Numbered from the stretch's first letter, positions 46,664 through 58,644 are shown. The stretch: DNA of 64,000 bases from Micropterix aruncella (GCA_944548615.1 OX155980.1:58514533-58578532), one strand, 5' to 3'. Notes: a model not told the origin generated them from the letters alone. Numbers and translations: made by a program.

Positions 46664-48462
46664 CCCCGCTACAAATTCATCAACCTGATGAATCCTCTTT
46701 ATGAATTGACAAGACAAAAAATATTTTTCACCGGTTTTCCGTTTACCAGCTGAATATCTCTGCGCTGCTGTAATTATACAGAAGGATGAGACCGCAGGAA
46801 TGCATCCTGTAAGTCTAAAACTAAATGACCATGTTTCACTTCTAATAAAATTACAATTTACGGTAGTTACGGTAGATATTTGAGCGCAGTGCATCCGCAG
46901 CAGTTAATTGCATCTTATGCGCGTCGCATCCTCGCTATGCATTAGCGTAATGTGTTTACGTGCAAATTATGTAACCGCTCGTATGGCCATTAGGAGTCGA
47001 TCCGGTGGCGCGTTCAGACATCCAACATTACCCGGGGTGGGAGGGGGGGGGGGGAATAATGCTGGTGAGGGGATGTAATTTAATTGTTTTCCAATGCTAT
47101 AGGGACATATAACATATGCATAATCATTACAAGCTCTCATATCAATGGTACCTACGTAAGGTGTACCTACCTATATAATTTTTATTTGTACCGCCACTTT
47201 CTATCGAAGGTTGACGGTCGTCGTAGCTATCCTCACGAAACAAAGATGTTATACTACTTTATCGGTACTATATGCTACTTTATAGGTTACGGCACTCGAG
47301 CTGTATTATTAGATGATTCTGATTATATTCTCATCATAGTCAAGGTCAAGGACTCTATCAAAAACCTTATATCTTCAGGGCCTGAAATTGCCACAACAGT
47401 TGAGTCAATCAATGTAGCGACCATGAGTACCACAGGCTTCAATTACGCGCGCATCTCGCTACCCATTTAGTATATCCTGACTATTCTTTATAAAGTCTCT
47501 TAAAATACATTGAATTTTAGAGCAATTATGTCGTTGGACAGATTTCGGTCAGGGTGTACCCAGCTTGGCGTGTTTCGCCTCACGCGACTGACGCGTTTTG
47601 TATTGCGGTTTTGTAAAGATCCAAAACCGCAGAGCCACCCCATTGAATACCCGCACAACGATTGACTGGCCTCTTTTATATTAACTTTGTATTGATTTCT
47701 TCCTGGGTGAGGTCATCGCGATGAAAGCATTTCGACGTGTAGTAAGAGAATGCTCATTTTTATCAGAATACAAAAAAAGGAGGTTATCAATTCGCTTGTA
47801 TCTTTTTTATTTTAGATGTTTGTTACCTCAGAACTCCGTCATTTATGAACAAATTTGGACAGATTTTTTTTGAATGGATATACTTCCAGATTAGTCCCAT
47901 TTTATCAAAATCCTATTCCGATTATAGGATCCACGAGGAATTGAAGGATTTTCTCTTATATTATCATATGAAATTGAAAATTTACATGTTTGTTTAGCTC
48001 CGATGACAATGCATTTTTATGGTAAGCATGAGCTGATTCTTCACCCAGTGTTAGCTCCCGACGAGGGGACTCCTCTACGGTCAACAGCACAGAAACGAAA
48101 TTTTGTATATGCATTAAATTATTATAGCCCGTTCTAATGTCACCATCAAATGGCTGCTGCACTTATAAATAAAATTGAAGTCATTTTTTTTGTTGGTAAA
48201 ATTTTATAGTATTCTAAATGATATTTCATGATTTGTTAAACAGTTATTGAGACTGAATTGTGTATATAATTATTATGACAAACATATATAGTTAAGACGC
48301 AGTTATATCTGAACTTGTGCAGTGTAAAAGACGTACTCGTAGTTTAATATCTGCGTCTGAGAAAACGCACCTTGGCAGATCATTTATTTTTTCAATTAGT
48401 GCTTTTGTTACTTTTCTACGATAAAATTGTACGTAATTGACGATTTTCTAATCATGGATTAT
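46664..48462. other. No gene recognised
   Basis: Poly-G run at 47040-47054. A plus-strand frame of up to 128 codons at 47084-47470 lacks an ATG at its start and any motif. Confidence 0.5.
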
Positions 48463-49300
48463 ACAGCGTATTGTTTACCGCAGTACTACTATTTAACAGC
48501 ATGACTTTTACTAAGAAACGCAACTTGTAGATGGCACTCAAAGTTCCAAAAAAATATTATTATACTTTTACGTTCAATATGGCGGCGTTCGAGGTATTAC
48601 AGTATGGCGGCGCACTTTGGATATCGCTCTAGAAGCGCCTATGTGGTATTAAATAATAATATATGAACTAACGAATTTTTAAATCATAGCTCTTATTATT
48701 TTATTTTTATTAATATTAGGATGTGAATTTTTTATTTGGTATATGGATTTCTATACGTAATAATTACGCATTTTAATGATCAGATAGACTAGTACACGGC
48801 ATTCTATCTCTCCGTATTATTTCTGTGATGTAATCGGTCTATTTAAAAAATGCGATAGATCGCACTAATAATTAAATGTTATTTTTGTTATCATTAGTTA
48901 AATAATTGGGGGTTTATAATCAAGCAGTCCTTTTTTAAAAAACATGCATTATCAATTTTATTATAGATGGCCAAACTATTGACAAAGATTGCTATTAATT
49001 TCGCCGTCAATGCTATCAGTACCATCAGCATTTCGCCGGCGCAGTAGGGAATCGGTCTATTTAAAAAATGCGATAGATCGCACTAATAATTAAATGTTAT
49101 TTTTGTTATCATTGGTTAAATAATTGGGGGTTAATAATCAATCAGTCCTTTTTTAAAAAACATGCATTATCAATTTTATTATAGATGACCAAACTATTGA
49201 CAAAGATTGCTATTAGTTTCGCCGTCAACACTATAAGTACCATCAGCATTTCGCCGGCGCAGAAGGGTTGCCTAAACGTACTATAAAGTTGAGCAATCTG
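48463..49300 (+). mobile_element. MITE family M, copy 4, with a 218-bp internal duplication
   Basis: Starts ATTATACAGCGTATTG and ends GTTGAGCAATCTGGATCATA (inverted terminus). A 218-bp unit starting ATCGGTCTATTTAAAAAATG is present at 48833-49050 and again at 49051-49268. Confidence 0.7.
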
Positions 49301-50100
49301 GATCATAATGATCATTGTTTTAATGTAATTTGTATACTCATGTATTACAAATTGTAATTATTCAGAGAAAATTATTTAAATAATAAGAACCTGAAACATA
49401 TTTGAAACGTTTTCACTGCCTAGGAATGATTAAAACCGATTTGTGACTTTTAAATCATAAATTAGTGAGAGCATTTGTTTAATTGAGAATTAGAATAACT
49501 GTATTTATTATACGGCATAATAGAATAGTATCTATCCATATATCGCCATAAGATTGGCATTTAAATATTGTTTTTTTTTAATTACATAGCTATAGTTTCT
49601 TTGGAGTAAGTAGATTCTGTCTCTTTCCTGAGAGTAGCAGTTGAGTAGCGGCTGGAGATATACTCGTACCTATATTTATATGTGCCTATGGGAGGGCAAA
49701 GCAGAGCGTGCATTAGTGCTCACGGCTGAGGCAGATGTGTCTTCATACATAAAAGCTCGAGTCGATCACAGATTAGGAAGAGAAGTGTGTGTGCACAGCA
49801 GATGCGACTAGAATGGGAATTTGCCAGAGGGCGTCTTGCTTCTCGCAACACTGCATACGTTCCTCATAACAGTGATAATAAGAGTTAATCCGACCGAGGT
49901 GTGTCTGGAAAGTACTAATAAAAGGTATTAAAACACTTTTCTTACTGTAAATCATTTTTTTCTTTTTCTTAGCGTAAATTTTCTGAACATAGTCTCCATT
50001 AATCGGCACCATTTAGCCCAGCGATTTTTGTTTTGACTGTGCAACCGCTGAATAACCGATTAATCTAGAAACGTACTTTTTCCCTAAGAAGGAAGAGACG
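49301..50100. other. No gene recognised
   Basis: AT-rich sequence without supported features. Confidence 0.6.
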
Positions 50101-50375
50101 TTAGTTGTTAACCTGGCGCCACCTATCCTTAGAAACGATCCGTTGGCCACACCATCCCGATTGAGCTTGACAGTTCGATTTACGAATTACTGCTAACGTT
50201 AGACAGAGGCCACGCCAGCGATTATAACCACACTGGGGATGAAGAAATCTATCCAAATCTACCCGATGGATAGCCCACTTGGTGGTACTTACCAGTGTTA
50301 CACGGCAAGGCGTTAGTCTCTTACAGACTCTTATGGACGGATAGAACGACAACTGTCGTTATAACTGGAGCGGCG
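50101..50375 (-). repeat. GC-rich dispersed repeat A, partial copy 4
   Basis: Reverse complement shows GAACCCGCCGCTCCAGTTAT and GTAAGAGACTAACGCCTTGC, matching the start of the family. Confidence 0.65.
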
Positions 50376-50819
50376 GGTTCGCGCTAGCGATTGTCATACC
50401 TCCATACGTATATGTCACTATGGAGTATCGTTCAAACAGTCTGGGTAAATCCGGAATTTTCTATTGTCAACTTTGAACGTCGCTTCTGTCGCATTAGCAT
50501 ATACGCGTTCGGTAATCTGTGTCTTAGTGCAGCGGCGCGGCGACATCAGGTGCAGTAAGGCCCGCGGCAGATTAAATCGCCACCCCTTACTTTGTATCGT
50601 ACGTACAATCGCACTTATGAGAGTCGTCCCATTAAAAATAAACGGGCGTTGCTTTTAAAAGCCATCACAGATGCGCAACGGACTCACTAAATATCGCCTT
50701 GCGGCGAATCTTCCTCGTCGCGAGCGCTACAACCCGTCGCTATCCATCGGGCCTGCGGCCATACGGTCCGTAGCCTCCGGCAGCTAACGGCTCCGTGAAA
50801 CTTGGACCATAATATCTAT

Positions 50820-51445
50820 TTTGTTATCTTGGGTCAGCTCAACTCATGGTTCAACTCCTATTCGGTAGCCTTCTCAAAAAGGGACAAACCAGGAAAGGAC
50901 TCCGTTTCCTCTGTCACGGAGGTGGGTCGGATTCCCGTTGGGATGACTGTCGAGCGCTGCTGGGCGGCTTGAGCATCGTGTGGCTTTAGCCAATCGACTG
51001 TACACTCTGGAAAATAACCATCTGTCTATCTGGAAATGATCTTATAAGTTTCCTAAGAAGCGGCGGTGGTTGTTGACCCGTCGTCATCTACTCTTGAAAC
51101 GACCCGTTAGCCACTCGATCCCGCCTGAAAGACGGGCAAAGTGCGCCGCGGTATGTGACAAATTCGAACAGAATTACCGCTAATACCAGGTAGAGACCGC
51201 GCAACCGACTTTGAACCTGCGACCAGACTGGAGGACAAAGAAATCCGGGCAAACTTGGTAGTGAGGGCGTGAGGCTGCCGGTTTTATTTCCCAGTGCCTC
51301 GCGTTAAGGAGTTGGACTCTCACGGGCATGTTGGGTAGTTACACGCCGGATTGTGTCGTCCCGTAGTCTCTGCTTTCATACCACGGATGAAAGAATAATC
51401 AATATCGTGATAACTTCCTGGGGTAGTGGGTTTGCCCGTAGTAGT
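50820..51445 (-). repeat. GC-rich dispersed repeat A, copy 5
   Basis: Reverse complement carries CCCACTACCCCAGGAAGTTA near 51430 and CAGTCGATTGGCT near 51000, in the family order. Confidence 0.7.
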
Positions 51446-52699
51446 TAATGACTCAAAAGAATATCTCGGGTCGAGAAGGCGCTTGTATGCTCACCTAACC
51501 CAGGAGATATCGACAGTCCGACCCAGAATGAACTAATTTATATAGAAACCATAGCGTTGAAGTCATTCAGCGTATGACAAGCCGGAGAAAAATAAGCGGA
51601 TTGAATTAAAATACTCCTGACGTCACAAAATGCACGTCAATACCTCGACTATGCTTCCGACACAATCACACACGATTTTTACCGCAGATATACATCTCTT
51701 GCTCCAGTTGCTGTATGTACTTAGATTAGATAATAACAGATGGCTATGGTGGGTAGGCCGATAGATGTGAATTTTTGAAAAGACAAGCGGAAATGGGCGA
51801 GTGTGACGCGGGTGGGAAGGTGGCTCACGGACAGGTCGATTAGGCGACCGGTGCGAGCCCTAAATCTTTCAACGGCCTCTGAATTATTTCGTGCGGCAGT
51901 CGTGCGTCATGCGTCCCATTAAATGGGTTAAACAAGCCACTCTGCGGTTTGACATTCGCGGTCTGCCGGCCTGACCGCGCGATTATAATGCCCGTGGAGT
52001 GCACTCTTTTGTCCTCGCTTCTGCTCCGCCTTCCCCTACCTCCCCTCGAGTGACCTTTGCCTTTCTCGCGCACCTTGCTACCGCACGCACGCTCCCATAG
52101 AGATCTACTTACACTGTATCACGACAAAAAATCGAAAATTTTAATTTTGGAGTAATGGGCAGGAAACCACACCTACAGGCACCTATATTTTATTTATTTC
52201 ATATTAAAGATCTTATATTTTATCTCAGATTTCACAAGGACAACATAATTCTTTTTAGTTTTTCTGCATTCATTTATACAAAAATATTGGTTTTCTTGGG
52301 AGCGAGACAAACTATAATTGCATTCATTTGAATATATGATGGGTTTTATATGATTTTTTTAGTTTGTGGAAAAACGTTAATCCGTTAATTTATCGGTTTT
52401 CCTACAACACTCCATAAAATTACATCGTTCTTTAAGTGATTTGAAACTTTTCCGATATTCTCCGATAATACTATACTGATTCACATACCTACTTGTCTAT
52501 AAAGAATAAATCTTAGTATTAACCCATTAAAATGCATATTTGTTATAATAATATCAATATGATAGGACTGCTAAAGCTGCTTTTCTAGTGTATTTGAAAA
52601 TGCATATGAAAATATTTCATATTACAAACCGCTATTTAATCATGTATCGAGCCGTCAGCGAGCAAGTAAATCTAGTACTTGACCATGAATGAAATTGTG
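51446..52699. other. No gene recognised
   Basis: GC-balanced 51730-52080, then AT-rich; no motif seen. Confidence 0.55.
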
Positions 52700-52955
52700 A
52701 CCAATAATGAAAATTATTAGTATCATACTTTTTGAGAAGTTATAGCAATATGTTTTCTTTGTCTGCATTTTGTGTACTTCATTTATTTAAAAATATAAAG
52801 CTATACACTTTTTGAGTCTCATACACAAAGTGTGTATGTTTAATGAAAATTATTACTATCATACTTTTTGAGAAGCCATAGCAATACGCCAATGCCTATG
52901 CCTGCATTTTGTGTATTTCATTTATTAAAAAATATATAGCTATACACTTTGCCGA
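52700..52955 (+). repeat. Tandem direct repeat, about 135-bp unit
   Basis: AATGAAAATTATTAGTATCA at 52706 and its near copy at 52841, each followed by TACTTTTTGAGAAG and ATTTTGTGTA, ending in AGCTATACACTTT. Confidence 0.85.
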
Positions 52956-54059
52956 CACAACAACCGAAACGTTTCTCCATTGTATTCATATTTATTACCA
53001 TTTTGTCAAAGGTTAAAATATTATCTATGCCCGAAAAATGCCTCTCGGCCTTCGTCGCCCGGTGAGAGCCGGAGAAAAGTATTGTTTGCTAATTGCCAGT
53101 AAAAACTCGTGAAACACAATAGAATTATACCTCCGTTTACTCCGAGCATCCTCACATTTACATATAAAATTCGGGAAGAGGCCGCGCGCTCGAAAACGGT
53201 ACTTTTTTTTCTAGCGGGAATTTATTAAACACATAAAATAAAGCGAACGTTTTGTTCCGTGTATTCCTGCTTCTACCTGTATTCCAATAACACAGTCCCT
53301 GAAAAAAAAGGAAAAAATGCAGTTTTTGGGACAACTTCGCCACTAAGCAAAACGGAAACACTTATGAAATCCTTCTTTTGTTCGTCTCTCTGCCTATCAG
53401 CTATACTACCTGATCTCAGGATATAGTAAACTGATTTTAATAAAAAAACAAATATAGGGAAAAACTGAATATGTAAGCAATAAAAGACATTTGCCTGTTT
53501 ATTCTCAGAACAGAATATCCGAATATGTAAACTAAAAAATGATATATATTTTTAAAATTTAGTATTCATTAGTATCAGTGCGCTGACTTGACATATTGTA
53601 TTATTATTATTTCTTAACGAAGATTTCATTTAAGTACTGAAAAAAATCCCCTCTCGCCCGTCATACATCTGTGTAAGGCGGACGGACGCCTTATGTAACC
53701 GGCGTAAAATTGCAATCTTGTCCATTTTCCCTGGTCCAAGTATAAAAAAGGAAAGAAGATAACGGTAAAAATAATAAATTTATTTTGTATTTCTACTAAG
53801 GGAACGTTTGACACTTTTTGATAAGAGTTATTAATGAAACAGCAAAATAATATTCTAGAATCTGAAAAACCTCTAAAATACAAGTTGCTTCTAGACTTTG
53901 TGTTTTAGAAGAATTTTTCCAGTTGGATTGCCTTAGTCACTAAGGTGTTTTAAGTTTGTTTTATTTTTCTCATTATTATACTAAACATTACTCAAGGAAA
54001 GTACCTACAGTATTTCGAGTTTATAATTTATTAAAAAAAATATATCAAAAAAAAATACG
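52956..54059. other. No gene recognised
   Basis: AT-rich; no repeat relationship noticed. Confidence 0.6.
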
Positions 54060-54140
54060 TTTGATTCTGGCCCGCCAATATTATTTGACAGGTCAATGTG
54101 GCCCGGCCCGCCTGTAAAAAAGTTTGGAGACCCCAGCCTT
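54060..54140 (-). mobile_element. hAT-like element end fragment
   Basis: GGCCCGCCAATATT, GGCCCGGCCCGCC and AAAAGTTTGGAGACCCCAG are words of hAT (Charlie-type) ends; only one terminus is recognisable. Confidence 0.5.
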
Positions 54141-54199
54141 AGTGTGATAAGCCCGAGATGGTTTAAGATACTTGTTCAATAAAGAGTTTATTATTATTA

Positions 54200-54525
54200 T
54201 TATTCTCTTCTTCAGGTGCCTTCTCTTGCTTCCAAACCAATGTTTTAAGTTAGAAAATTTCATCCAGAAAATTCCGCGTCTTCCCGAATTTCTTCATCCT
54301 TGTTTTTCCGCTGCATTTTGGCTTGGTTGCAGATGGTAATATTTACTACCTTTCATAGCGCGGCCGAAGTATTCAAATTTTAGTTGTATAATTACTGTGA
54401 GTAGTTCCAATTCTGTCCACATTCTTTGAAAACCAATTTACTAGGATCTTTATCAGTCTGAAAAATCTTAAGCATCCTTAGGTATATCCTGTAGTCGAAC
54501 GCCTGAATATTTTTACAAGATGATT
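54200..54525 (-). pseudogene. Degenerate RTE-like ORF2 end
   Basis: Minus strand: NIQAFDYRIYLRMLKIFQTD followed after stops by NLNTSAA- and CSGKTRMKKFGKTRNF-like words, matching the C-terminal AFE-YRRMLKISWTD segment of RTE-like ORF2. Just left of the CMC-like transposon. Confidence 0.5.
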
Positions 54526-54747
54526 CCCTGATTTTCTATGATTCCATATCATATAGAACAACTGGAAAGAATATATAATCCAACCAATATCATTCTTAAA
54601 GAAAGGTTAAGTTTCTTGCGGGTAAGAATCTTTTTAATTTCGCAAATGCACCTTTGGGTTATTCTAAACGACATTTTATCTCCTGGCTATTATCCTACTC
54701 TTAATTCACCAAGTTGCCGATGTACTTATGTTTATGGGCACGTTCTA

Positions 54748-54771
54748 CACTGAAAAAACTGTTTTGTAACT
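54748..54771 (+). repeat. Left terminal inverted repeat of the CMC-like transposon
   Basis: CACTGAAAAAA is followed by a C/T/G-rich stretch ending in GTTTTG. It matches the inverted right end exactly for 11 bp and then imperfectly. It is preceded by TA. Confidence 0.75.
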
Positions 54772-54892
54772 AGTTACCGAAGATTCAGTAAATAATTACA
54801 AAACAGTTTAGCTGCTGTGGTGACACCTAAACAATTAGGTACCACAGCTAAACGAAAAGAGCTAAAATTTTACAAAACTGTTCAGTAGCAGA

Positions 54893-55358
54893 TAGATAAA
54901 CTGTTCAGTAGTAGATAGCTACAGTGTACAGTAATAGATAGCTAAAGTGTTCAGTAATAGATAGCTAAAGTGTTCAGTAATACATAGCTAAGTGTTCAGT
55001 AATAGATAGCTAAAGTGTTCAGTAATACATAGGTAAAGTGTTTAGTAGTAGATAGCCAAACTGTTCAGTAGTGGGTAGCTAAACTTCAGTAGAAGATAGC
55101 TAAAGTGTACAGTAATAGATAGCTAAAGTGTTCAGTAATAGATAGCTAAGTGTTCAGTAATAGATAGCTAAAGTGTTCAGTAATACATAGGTAAAGTGTT
55201 TAGTAGTAGATAGCCAAACTGTTCAGTAGTGGGTAGCTAAACTGTTCAGTAGAAGATAGCTAAAGTGTACAGTAATAGATAGCTAAAGTGTTCAGTAATA
55301 CATAGCTAAAGTGTTTATTAGTAGATAGCCAAACTGTTCAGTTATACGTAGCTAAACT
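54893..55358 (+). repeat. Left subterminal minisatellite, about 20 units of 22-23 bp
   Basis: Tandem units of the form CAGTAATAGATAGCTAAAGTG plus TT, with variants (GTAGTAGATAGCCAAACTG, GTAGAAGATAGC). A higher-order period of about seven units (roughly 160 bp) is visible because the same series of variants recurs. The unit core resembles words at the right end of the element. Arrays like this are typical transposase-binding subterminal repeats in CACTA-type elements. Confidence 0.85.
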
Positions 55359-55462
55359 ACGTTTGTAAGTGTACCTAAATTGTTTGGGTTTCACAGCTAC
55401 GCTGTTTAGCTGAAAACAACTAAACATCTAGTAAGATGTAGCCAAATGAACTGGGCCCCACA

Positions 55463-55567
55463 TACAGTACTGTCCAACTGAGAATTCCTATTGGCTGATG
55501 TAGTAAGGACATATTTTATGTCCTTACTACATCAGCAGATGGGAACTCTCAGCTGGGCACTACTGTA
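55463..55567. repeat. 105-bp hairpin (short palindromic element)
   Basis: Arms of about 51 bp around a 3-nt loop. The inner 19 bp on each side (CTGATGTAGTAAGGACATA and its complement) are perfect and the outer arms have a few mismatches. It starts TACAGTACTG and ends CACTACTGTA. It lies inside the transposon, left of the coding part. Confidence 0.8.
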
Positions 55568-55849
55568 CCAAGCTTACTCGCCCACAATAGCGAGTAGGCC
55601 TGTAAGTGAGGGCTCAAAATTCACTTGTTGGCTACATCTCACTAGACGTTTCGTTGCTTTCAGCTGAGGAGACTGAAATCAAAGAAAATAAACATTTAGT
55701 TGTATTTATTTTTTTAACTCACATTATTACAGAAAGGTGCCGATATGTCGTGTAATTAGAACACGATGCTCCGCCTACACATATATAGCCGTTTTATACA
55801 ATCACAATGCTCACTTCTTTTATTTTACGGATTAACAGTGGATTTAACT

Positions 55850-56048
55850 TGCATAAGTCGACGTTTCGCCTGCTACGTCAAAGCCTTCATCAGGAACCAC
55901 GGGAATTCCTGGAGCAGACGTCTGGTGCCCATTGTACCTAACTTCCAACTTAGTTTGATGTTTGGTACAACGGGCACCAGATACACCCCGGTGCCCGTAC
56001 TCTGGTACCTGATGAAGCCTGTGACATAGCAGGCGAAACGTCGACTTA
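55850..56048. repeat. Inverted repeat with hammerhead-like CTGATGA/GAAAC cores
   Basis: Arms at about 55850-55895 and 56002-56048 are inverted copies (AAGTCGACGTTTCGCCTGCT versus AGCAGGCGAAACGTCGACTT). Each arm, read outward, contains CTGATGA, a short stem-loop and GAAAC, resembling the conserved core of a hammerhead ribozyme. A smaller inverted pair (GGGCACC/GGTGCCC) lies between. Confidence 0.6.
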
Positions 56049-56070
56049 TGTAAATCAAATACACTGATAG

Positions 56071-56572
56071 TCCCTAAAATTAAAATATTACATAATGCCA
56101 AATAACAGCGTAAACTTAAAAACATTAATAATATTTATGTACAGTATGTAAAAGCGGTTTGTTATGAAAGGTCGAATGAAATCAGTACAATTCCGTAATC
56201 CCTAAAATTAAAATATTACATAATGCCAAAGAACAGCGTAAACTTAAAAACATTAATAACATTTATGTTCAGTATGTAAAAGCGGTTTGTTATGAAAGGT
56301 CGAATGAAATCAGTACAATTCCGTAATCCCTAAAATTAAAATATTACATAATGCCAAAGAACAGCGTAAACTTAAAAACATTAATAATATTTATGTTCAG
56401 TATGTAAAAGCGGTTTGTTATGAAAGGTTGAATGAAATCAGTACAATTCCGTAATCCCTAAAATTAAAATATTACATAATGCCAAATAACAGCGTAAACT
56501 TAAAAACATTAATAATATTGATGTACAGTATGTAAAAGCGGTTTGTTATGAAAGGTCGAATGAAATCAGTAC
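56071..56572 (+). repeat. Tandem array, about 3.9 units of 128 bp
   Basis: Units begin TCCCTAAAATTAAAATATTA at 56071, 56199, 56327 and 56455. Differences between units are a handful of substitutions (for example CCAAATAAC/CCAAAGAAC). No coding potential is seen. It lies inside the transposon, downstream of the transposase ORF. Confidence 0.9.
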
Positions 56573-56619
56573 ATCTTTTTGCATACCTTGTATTACAAAT
56601 TCAATCGGCAACTTTACGT

Positions 56620-56746
56620 ACGGTCGACATGTTTCATTTCTGACGTCCGGGGACCTTATCAAATTATTTTTTAGAATTTGTGCTAGCAAAGGGCAGTTTA
56701 AATTTTACAAGGTTCATCGGACGTCAGAAATGAAGCTTGTCGGCCA
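56620..56746. repeat. Hairpin element with arms of about 28 bp
   Basis: GTCGACATGTTTCATTTCTG and on to CGTCCG at the left is repeated inverted at the right (CGGACGTCAGAAATGAAGCT, TGTCGGC), with about 70 bp between. Probably a short MITE inside the transposon. Confidence 0.65.
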
Positions 56747-56968
56747 CAGAGTCTTCATATCATAACACCAAACAATCTGGAAGTACAACAAACATATTAT
56801 TCACAGAAAAAGTTGTTGCTCGCTATTATTTTTCTCTGGTAAGACAATACAATAATTATGTGATTCGAAACATGCACACCTTTAAATTACAACTGAGACC
56901 TTAGTGTTATAAATCTCTGCCCGCTAGACAAGATTGTAATATTATTTGGAACATGGCATGCAAGTGAA

Positions 56969-57246
56969 TCATAGAAAATTATTTTTTTTTTTCTCATTAT
57001 CGGGAACCGCAACTTCAAAGCTATTAAAATGATCATCAAATTCCAATGTATTAAACATAGCACATTCAAAAATTACCCTTTCGTCGCTATACATATAAAT
57101 ATTTCTAATTACCATGAAAGTAACACCTCCTAAATCATCTACATCCTCGGTAAGTATTGTGTGTGACTTATACTCCGTACCCTTAACTTTGACCCACGCA
57201 ATGCGCTTCAGAGGCTCATCGGCGCTAAGATTTAGTGAGTCATAAT
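56969..57246 (-). pseudogene. Out-of-frame C-terminal domain of the tnp2-like transposase
   Basis: In a frame shifted relative to the main ORF, the minus strand encodes about 90 residues overlapping the ORF stop: LNLSADEPLKRIAWVKVKG, then a VxFMVIRNIYMYSDERVIFE core and LEFDDHFNSFEV, ending at TGA 56969-56971. Proteins of this family usually end in such a domain (a W-V-K-V-x-G-x-x-Y start and a D-D-H-F-H/N-x-F end). The simplest reading is a net one-base indel around 57240-57250 that separated it from the rest. A run of 11 A residues near its end is a second possible frameshift site. Confidence 0.55.
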
Positions 57247-58644
57247 ATCAGTGTGCATCTCTATCGACATGTTTCTATCCGGACCTACACTGATTATATT
57301 ATTCAGGTGACCTTTCAGAAAAACCTCATTGAGCTGCATCTGATGTTTATTCGCAAGTGTTAACGTAATATTGCGCCTATTAAATGAAGCGCGAGCAGCA
57401 ATTTTAGAAAGCCTGTGTTTTGCTTCATATCGCATTGACCAAAAGTTGACGATCGGTCCATATTTAATCATAAATGAAGGATAATGAGTCAGAAAGTGAA
57501 ATTTCGGTTTAAGGTACTCATTCGTTAATGCCAAGTACATCTCATTAAGTTCTCCAACCAAACATTTTAACGAATCACCCGTGTGACAAGTAACTTTTTG
57601 ACACATCACTAGATCAATTATTTTTCTCAGTGTAGTGTATAATATCCAGTACTGTTCATCGAATGGCACGTACTCACCGATAAGCAAACCAAAGTAACGA
57701 ACGAATGTTAACATTTCAGAAGCTGAAAGCCTCATATTACCTTTTGAAATATGATCAATATTTAACAGACAGGGTTTGCTACTACTGTCCGGGCCATAAT
57801 CAAAGCAAGAAATTTTATCATTTAATACTTGAATAGAAAAATATTTCAAAATGCTAACATATTTCCATGTCACAAAGCACATTATATATTTGGCGACGCT
57901 GTAATGTAATGTTTCACTCATAATATTATTAAGAGAAAAAAACTTTTGCAATGTAAGTCGAAGCGGCATGAATTGTTCTGTACAAACAGTTGGCTTGACA
58001 TTTACTACACCGCCTCGTCTAATTGTAGACATTCGTTGTCCTATCGTTATTTCTTTTGGTGGCACATAAGAACCCTCTGACAAAAAGTGTTTCAATCGCA
58101 AGTGTTCAGTTTTGAAAGAATCTAAAGGAGACTGTACAGCTGACAAAAATTTATCTTTGAATACAGTTATGTCACTATCGTTCTGTAAAGATGTCACCAT
58201 TTCGTCAAAAATATTTCCAATATTGTTAGATAACACTCCACACATATAATTTCTCATCCCGTCAACAACACACTGGACTGCATTCTTAGGTAGCAGCGGA
58301 TTCGCGTGCAATGATGCTAATAAAAGCGTTAACGAATTACTAGACTCTACTGATTTTATTAATGTTACTTCAGAGCTACATGAAGGTTGCACCGGAAATT
58401 TCTTTGATGGATGAGATGTACTGGCTACGTCAGAAACCAAATTTGAACTACTACAGGAACTTCTACTACCATGTTGAACATTGATATGTTTACGAAATGT
58501 GTTTTTCAAGTGAAATATCCTATGACATCCATCTTCAATGCAACGATATATAGAAAAAGTGTGGTTATTGTGAAAATAAGAAAAATGTTTAAATAAACCG
58601 GGGACATCAATCGTCACTTTGGAACAAATAAAACAGGTCGGCAT
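57232..58644 (-). pseudogene. tnp2-like transposase ORF with two C2H2 fingers, centrally deleted and 3' frameshifted
   Basis: Open reading frame of 470 aa beginning 55 nt after the SAM gene stop. Two C2H2 fingers open the protein: C4-x2-C7-x12-H20-x4-H25 and C35-x4-C40-x12-H53-x4-H58, followed by a Ser-rich linker. A middle part (residues about 165-215, SEGSYVPPKEITIGQR) and a C-terminal part (KFHFLTHYPSFMIKYG, then WSMRYEAKH with E407) match proteins I know as animal CACTA/tnp2-type transposases, where this Glu is the likely third catalytic acidic residue. Inference: between residues about 235 and 250 the family normally has some 200 further residues, including a D-x-x-H motif (the [C/D](2)H CMC signature). 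Here FSLNNIM is joined almost directly to LKYFSIQVLNDK, so that segment seems deleted in frame. The natural C-terminus continues in another frame downstream of the stop. Confidence 0.65.

Noticed and set aside
47084..47470. 128-codon plus-strand frame
   Set aside because: Begins at TTG, has no recognisable motif and no splice or start support.
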